A stretch of 18,090 nt of DNA, taken from the NCBI GenBank assembly GCA_029779995.1, contig JAKOZM010000341.1, positions 1 through 18,090 on the forward strand, given 5' to 3'. Within the stretch, counting starts at the first letter, position 1. Each line of letters starts with the position of its first letter. Made by a program: the position numbers and the translations under genes. Below are positions 14,520 through 18,090 of the stretch, piece by piece. This DNA is from Actinomycetes bacterium (GTDB lineage: Bacteria > Actinomycetota > Actinomycetes > S36-B12 > UBA10799). Below the pieces are notes generated by a model, which was given only the letters and a program-made list of their open reading frames with translations, did not search any database and was not told the origin of the DNA.

Positions 14520-15290
14520 GTGATCGTCCTACTCGGGGCGGTCCTGGCGGGAGTCCTCACCACACTCGCACCCTGTGTGCTACCCATGCTGCCGGTGATC
14601 GTGGGTAGCTCGGTGGTGGCAACGGGACCAGTCGACCCCACGGACCAGGCCGCCGTCGCGACGGCGCGGCGGGTGGCGCGCAAACGCGCCTACGTGATCA
14701 CGGCGGCGCTGGGGGTGTCACTGGGGCTGTTCACCCTGCTTCTCAAGGCGACCACCGCTCTGATCGACATACCCACCCAGACGTGGGCGCTGATCTCAGG
14801 TGGGATCCTGATCGCGCTGGGCCTGACGGGCCTTTTTCCGGCAGCGTGGGATCGGGTGTCGGCGGCTCTGCGGCTGCAGGCACGCTCCACGAGCCGGCTC
14901 GCCGCGGCGCGTCAGCAGGAGGGGATCGGTGGGCAGGTACTGACCGGCGCCGCCCTCGGGCCGGTCTTCTCGAGTTGCAGTCCGCTGTACGGATACGTCG
15001 TCGTGACCGTGCTGCCGGCCGAGTTCTGGTACGGCATGGCCCTGCTGGCTGCCTACCTCCTCGGCTTGTGCGCAACGCTGCTGGCAATCTCCTTGGCCGG
15101 TCAACGGGTCCTCCGTAATGTCAGATGGCTGGCAGATCCGCACGGCTGGTTCCGGCGTGTCCTCGGGGCGGTCTTCATCCTCGTCGGCCTGGCAATCCTC
15201 ACCGGCTTCGACAAGACCGTTCAGACGTGGATCCTGCAGAACTCCCCCATCGCCCCGTGGAATCTCGACCAGGGATTCATCCCCGAGTGA
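14520..15290 (+). CDS. ccdA: CcdA-type transmembrane thiol electron transporter
   Basis: A 256-residue integral membrane protein of the CcdA/DsbD-beta family, with about six hydrophobic segments. It relays reducing power from cytoplasmic thioredoxin to partners outside the membrane. The two family cysteines are present: Cys19 in LAPCVLPMLP (helix 1) and Cys153 in GPVFSSCSP (helix 4). A charged cytoplasmic loop (about 111-136) separates the two halves. The GTG start lies 7 bp after the lipoprotein stop, so the two are almost certainly in one operon, and the lipoprotein is the natural electron acceptor. The length is normal for CcdA rather than full DsbD; there is no fused thioredoxin domain, and the separate lipoprotein supplies it. 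No cytochrome c maturation genes are nearby, so the reductant need not serve heme attachment. Confidence 0.9.
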   Translation: MIVLLGAVLAGVLTTLAPCVLPMLPVIVGSSVVATGPVDPTDQAAVATARRVARKRAYVITAALGVSLGLFTLLLKATTALIDIPTQTWALISGGILIALGLTGLFPAAWDRVSAALRLQARSTSRLAAARQQEGIGGQVLTGAALGPVFSSCSPLYGYVVVTVLPAEFWYGMALLAAYLLGLCATLLAISLAGQRVLRNVRWLADPHGWFRRVLGAVFILVGLAILTGFDKTVQTWILQNSPIAPWNLDQGFIPE

Positions 15291-15381
15291 GCGTGGGAAC
15301 GCCGACGGCCTCATATGGTGCAGGACTTGGGGAACCGTCGCCGATCCTGACGCATGGACTCCCCCCGAACCCAAGCATGTA

Positions 15382-15438
15382 CTCCGCCATGTGAAAGGGG
15401 CCCAAGCGCAAGCGCTGGGCCCCTTTCACATGGCGGAG
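15382..15438 (-). terminator. Perfect 23-bp palindrome: tRNA-Ser terminator extending into the tRNA 3' end
   Basis: The arms 15382-15404 and 15416-15438 are exact inverted repeats around an 11-nt loop. The inner part (AAAGGGGCCCA against TGGGCCCCTTT) is a normal actinobacterial tRNA terminator with a short T-run on the minus strand. The outer part, CTCCGCCATGTG, includes the last bases of the tRNA acceptor stem and its CCA. It may also stop plus-strand transcription arriving from ccdA, whose stop is 91 bp before it. Confidence 0.75.
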
Positions 15439-15518
15439 GATGCGGGATTCGAACCCGCGAGGGCGTTAACCCAACCCGCTTTCCAAGCGAGCGCCATAGG
15501 CCTCTAGGCGAATCCTCC
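15431..15518 (-). tRNA. tRNA-Ser (anticodon GGA), CCA encoded
   Basis: On the minus strand the gene starts GGAGGAT at 15518 and ends ATCCTCC, discriminator G and CCA at 15431. The 7-bp acceptor stem pairs perfectly. The anticodon loop TTGGAAA, flanked by CTCGC and GCGGG, places GGA at 15484-15482, which reads UCC/UCU serine codons. The long variable arm (GGTTAACGCC region) is typical of serine tRNAs. The T-loop GGTTCGAATCC is canonical. The length is 88 nt with CCA. Confidence 0.96.
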
Positions 15519-15526
15519 ACCGACGA

Positions 15527-15555
15527 TGTTACGTGCTGCACCCATCGCGTATCGT
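15527..15555 (+). promoter_or_regulatory. Possible promoter of the SRP RNA gene
   Basis: TATCGT (15550-15555) resembles a -10 box, and TGTTAC (15527-15532) sits 17 bp upstream as a poor -35. The predicted start is close to the 5' end of the SRP RNA. The 40-bp gap must also hold the divergent tRNA-Ser promoter. Only the -10 match and the position support this. Confidence 0.3.
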
Positions 15556-15556
15556 G

Positions 15557-15653
15557 GAGGGGACCCCTCGTGCGGCGGCATCATGCCCAACTCCCCCAGG
15601 GCCGGAAGGCAGCAAGGGTAAGCGTGCTCTGTCGGGTGTGCGAGGGGTCCCTT
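15557..15653 (+). ncRNA. ffs: Small bacterial signal recognition particle RNA (4.5S-like)
   Basis: The conserved SRP core is visible: GGGCCGGAAGGCAGCAAGGG (15599-15618), with the GGAA tetraloop closed by GCC/GGC and the AGCAAGG asymmetric loop that binds Ffh. The ends GGGACCCCTCG (15560-15570) and CGAGGGGTCCC (15641-15651) pair perfectly over 11 bp, giving a single hairpin RNA of about 95 nt. It scaffolds Ffh for co-translational membrane targeting. The exact ends are estimated from the terminal helix. The 3' end touches the stop codon of the convergent catalase-like gene, and no separate terminator is seen. Confidence 0.95.
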
Positions 15654-16587
15654 ATGTGCGGTTCTGGAAGCTCGGGAAGTAGGCCACCTTCCGCGCCCGC
15701 ATGATCTCGCCCAAGGGCTGGTGATCGGTCAAAGCATTCCAGGGGTCGAATCGATCGCCCTCTACATCGACCAGGTCATCGCACACCAGCGTGGCGACGG
15801 TGACCTTCTCCGAAGCCCAGGTCACGCGTCCATCCTCGATGGGCGTTGACCGGTCGTCGGTGTAGAACTGCGCCTGCACCCGCCACGTCAACGGTCCACG
15901 TTGTAGCCGACTCTCGATGTCAGCCCCGAAATCGCGCCACGCGAGTAGGTTGCGGGCCGCCCCCACCGGCTCCACATGCACCTGCGCTGCGTAAGGCCCC
16001 CAGGCCACGGGCGCGCAGGAGTGGAATGCGGTGGTCGCGAAGCCGCTGAACGGCCGCGCCTGGTGCGCCACTAACTGGGCCATCTGCAGCGGACCCTGCA
16101 CCGGGCCGAATTTGCCGATCAGGAATCGCAGCAGGGCCACCTGCCCACGCGCGGCCGGGCCCACGATGTCGGCGAAGTCGCGGGAATCCTCGAAGCCGAA
16201 GTTCGGAAAATTGATCAGCAGGAAGTCCTGTCGGTCGGTCGGCCGGCCGAGGGCGCCCGGGCCGGAGACCCCGCGCACGGAGAAGGCGAACCCGCGAACG
16301 TCCGGCATGGCGTCCGGCGCAGGGACCACCGCTCCGTTGGACATTCTGACGACGACTTCGTGCTGACCGGGTTTCGCGAACAAGCCCTGCGCGGCATAGT
16401 CGGGCAGCAGGTCAGGGACCTGCAGCGTGCCCCGCAGCCCAGCGATCGGCTTGCGGTGAAAGGCCCGTCCCGGGCCCTTCTTGGCGTTGATCCGCGACTG
16501 TAGTCTGACGATCTGTTCGGTGAAGGCGGCATGTCGGGACTGTTCATCGACGCCGATGACTTCGGCCCATTCCGTGCTTGGCTGCAT
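15652..16587 (-). CDS. Short catalase-like heme protein
   Basis: A 311-residue protein related to the catalase core but much shorter than classical catalases (about 480 residues or more). The probable distal His is His44 in RAFHRKPIAGLRGTLQV (catalases have R-x-x-H before a G-x-F-x-V strand). PDVRGFAFSVRG and DFLLINFPNFGFEDSRDF correspond to the catalase segments around the conserved Asn. The proximal Tyr is probably Tyr303 in MRARKVAYFPSF, near the C-terminus. There is no signal peptide. Members of this branch include peroxide- or fatty-acid-hydroperoxide-metabolising heme proteins; which applies here is unknown. The ATG at 16587 is preferred over a frame opening at 16647, whose extra 20 residues are Pro/Arg-rich and unlike the family. 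The TAA overlaps the 3' edge of the SRP RNA gene on the other strand. Confidence 0.82.
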   Translation of the reverse strand: MQPSTEWAEVIGVDEQSRHAAFTEQIVRLQSRINAKKGPGRAFHRKPIAGLRGTLQVPDLLPDYAAQGLFAKPGQHEVVVRMSNGAVVPAPDAMPDVRGFAFSVRGVSGPGALGRPTDRQDFLLINFPNFGFEDSRDFADIVGPAARGQVALLRFLIGKFGPVQGPLQMAQLVAHQARPFSGFATTAFHSCAPVAWGPYAAQVHVEPVGAARNLLAWRDFGADIESRLQRGPLTWRVQAQFYTDDRSTPIEDGRVTWASEKVTVATLVCDDLVDVEGDRFDPWNALTDHQPLGEIMRARKVAYFPSFQNRT

Positions 16588-16754
16588 GGGACACAGTGTG
16601 CCTGACGGACCCGGTTCTCGCGGCCGCACCGGGCTCGCGGGCCACACGCCTCAGTTACCGCCGTGTTTGGCGCGGCGGTGTAGCGGGAATGTCCGAGAAT
16701 CGCTCAAAGCGGAAGACTCCTGGACAGCGGAACGCCCAGCGGTAGGTGCGCCGT

Positions 16755-16810
16755 GGCCGTAAGCACAACGGCCGCCCGGGCGCGTGGCTTGCTGCCCCGC
16801 CGTGGGCGGG
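16755..16810 (-). terminator. Two small hairpins after the HNH gene, possible terminator
   Basis: CCCGCC-GTG-GGCGGG (16796-16810) and GGCCGT-N7-ACGGCC (16755-16773) lie 10-66 bases after the stop of the HNH endonuclease gene on the minus strand. Both are perfect 6-bp stems without a T-run. They could act as a tandem terminator. The rest of 16588-16820 shows nothing recognisable. Confidence 0.35.
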
Positions 16811-16820
16811 AGGCTTGCGG

Positions 16821-17927
16821 TCAGGGGTCTTCGAGGGTGCTGCGGTAGACCCGTCCGGTGGGGCTGGTCCATTCCAGGATGTTTCCGGGGAGTCTGCGCA
16901 CGGTCCATCCGGTGTGGGTTTTGAGGCGGTGATGGTGCCGGCACAGACACGCCAGGTTGTCGGCATCAGTCGGCCCGGCCGGCCAGGGGGTCAGGTGGTC
17001 GAGGTCGCATGCTCGGGCGGGGCGCTGGCAGCCGGGGAAGCGGCAGTGCCGGTCCCGTACCTGCACATAGCGCCGCATGGCAAGGTTGGGGGCGTAGCGG
17101 ATGCCCATGGGTGGGCGGGTCAGGACGGTCACCGCGGGTGTGTGCAGCCGGGCCAGCAGATCGGCGGCGTGGCCGTCGCTGATCGGGCCGTACCCTTCGA
17201 TCTCGGCCCCCTGGTCGGTCATGATGATGGTCACCGGGACCTGCTGGGCGGGGCTGATCCCCGTCAACAGTTCCACGAAGGTGTCGGCCTGGTTGGCGTC
17301 CCGCGACCCGTCGGTGGTGCGGCAGGCCACCCGCACCGACTCCATGCAGGCGCTGGCTTCTTCGGCGGTGAGGTAGGCGGACAGGGTGGCCATCCCGTCC
17401 GGTTCCGGGGTCAGCCACACCCCGCGCTGTTTACGGGCCCGCTTACGACGGCGCTCGGCGGCGTCGGGGTCGATCCGGTCGACCTGCCGGGTCAGCCACG
17501 GACGCAACTGCGACCTCGTGTGGGTGGCGGCGTAGGTGATGACCCGGTCGGCCACCTCCCGCCGGTCGGACAGCGAAAGCCCGCAGGTCGCGCGGACGAT
17601 CTCCCGGACCGTGCCCAGATCAATCCGGCCCTCAGCCAGCGCGGCCAACACCGCGGGCAAGTCTCTGACCACATCCACCGCCACATCGACCATCGCCGAG
17701 GCGGCACCGGGGCTCCACAGCATCGCGCAGGCGATCTCCGGCGGGCACGGATCCACCACCACCCCGTCGGGGTCGACGCCAGCCTCGCTCTCCTGGTACA
17801 CCTGATGGAACGCCACCAGCTGCCGGGCGTGGAAGAACCCGATCATCGCCTCCGCGGCCTTCGCCACCTCGAGCGGGTCACCGTCGGGAAGCATCGCCTC
17901 CCACGCCGCAACCATCGATTGATCCAT
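16821..17927 (-). CDS. DUF222 / HNH endonuclease domain protein (13E12 type)
   Basis: A 368-residue protein. The N-terminal two thirds is a DUF222-like helical domain, with GTVREIVRATCGLS and an Arg-rich RRRKRARKQRGVWLTPEPDGM stretch before a conserved turn. The C-terminus is an HNH nuclease domain: CRFPGCQRPARACDLDHLTPW (metal/zinc Cys pair, DLDH at 308-311), then the Asn of DADNLACLC and HHHRLKT (about 331-337). This family, named after the mycobacterial 13E12 repeat, occurs in many copies in actinobacterial genomes and is suspected to be selfish or mobile; its DNA target is unknown. The ATG at 17927 follows GGGGGT very closely; Met5 (17915) is an alternative start. No transposase, terminal repeats or target duplication are visible beside it. 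Confidence 0.9.
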   Translation of the reverse strand: MDQSMVAAWEAMLPDGDPLEVAKAAEAMIGFFHARQLVAFHQVYQESEAGVDPDGVVVDPCPPEIACAMLWSPGAASAMVDVAVDVVRDLPAVLAALAEGRIDLGTVREIVRATCGLSLSDRREVADRVITYAATHTRSQLRPWLTRQVDRIDPDAAERRRKRARKQRGVWLTPEPDGMATLSAYLTAEEASACMESVRVACRTTDGSRDANQADTFVELLTGISPAQQVPVTIIMTDQGAEIEGYGPISDGHAADLLARLHTPAVTVLTRPPMGIRYAPNLAMRRYVQVRDRHCRFPGCQRPARACDLDHLTPWPAGPTDADNLACLCRHHHRLKTHTGWTVRRLPGNILEWTSPTGRVYRSTLEDP

Positions 17928-18029
17928 ACCCCCATGCTAGAACGCACGTACGACAAAACGAGCCGCCGAATAAGAACTGTGGACAGACGCACAACCCCCA
18001 CCGAGGGCCCCGCGGAGCACGCTGTCCGA

Positions 18030-18055
18030 CAGACCGCTAGACCACGGGCGGTCTG
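18030..18055. repeat. 8-bp inverted repeat near the window end
   Basis: CAGACCGC (18030-18037) and GCGGTCTG (18048-18055) are perfect inverted repeats around 10 nt, and extend by two further bases with one mismatch. It lies about 100 bp upstream of the HNH gene. It may be a terminator of a gene beyond the window or an operator; nothing decides between them. Confidence 0.4.
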
Positions 18056-18090
18056 CCGTACCGGGCCATCTCGTACACCGTTGACCAACT

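Noticed and set aside
15382..15518. Integration (att) site at the tRNA-Ser 3' end.
   Set aside because: The second copy of the tRNA end is inverted and only 8 bases long, forms part of a terminator hairpin, and no integrase or mobile cargo is nearby.
16821..17927. The HNH endonuclease as a homing intron or active mobile element.
   Set aside because: No interrupted host gene, intron structure, terminal repeats or target duplication can be seen around it.

Overview
The window reads as chromosomal DNA of a high-GC Gram-positive actinobacterium. The evidence is the strong G+C bias of codon third positions, a DUF222/HNH (13E12-type) endonuclease, an RsrA-like zinc anti-sigma factor next to a SigR/SigH-like ECF sigma factor, a small bacterial SRP RNA, and LemA beside a DUF2207 membrane protein. 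The species cannot be fixed from the sequence. No prophage, transposase or CRISPR array is visible.

Layout. 1-2840: the N-terminal part of an acyl-CoA ligase on the minus strand, which runs off the window, and a divergent coupled pair of GNAT acetyltransferase and APP1-like DUF2183 phosphatase. 2841-5388: a secreted matrixin-like metalloprotease and exonuclease III, both on the minus strand, flanked by two repeat-rich intergenic stretches. One holds a pair of 42-bp imperfectly palindromic repeats; the other holds a 144-bp tandem repeat. 5389-8941: a LemA - GH13 glycosidase operon on the minus strand, starting almost back to back with a DUF2207 membrane protein. 8946-12797: a secreted SGNH hydrolase (minus) and a secreted penicillin-acylase-family Ntn hydrolase (plus), starting divergently.

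12798-15290 is the most coherent module. An ECF sigma factor and a soluble zinc-type anti-sigma factor (minus) lie divergent to a three-gene operon (plus): a small secreted Excalibur-like protein, a thioredoxin-fold lipoprotein with a CPTC site, and a CcdA-type electron-transfer membrane protein. The space between them carries a near-symmetric element, GGAAT-N18-GTTCC. It matches the SigR/SigH consensus (GGAAT-N18-GTT) toward the redox operon and nearly matches it toward the sigma gene. I infer a self-regulated thiol-stress circuit that controls disulfide reduction outside the membrane: CcdA would carry cytoplasmic electrons to the lipoprotein, and the sigma/anti-sigma pair would sense oxidation.

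15382-18090: tRNA-Ser(GGA) on the minus strand, whose terminator palindrome runs into the tRNA 3' end; the SRP RNA gene on the plus strand; a short catalase-like heme protein on the minus strand, whose stop codon touches the SRP RNA end; and the DUF222/HNH endonuclease on the minus strand.

Several neighbours are packed to the limit: ATGA or TGATG overlaps at three junctions, and convergent stop codons 0 and 4 bp apart.
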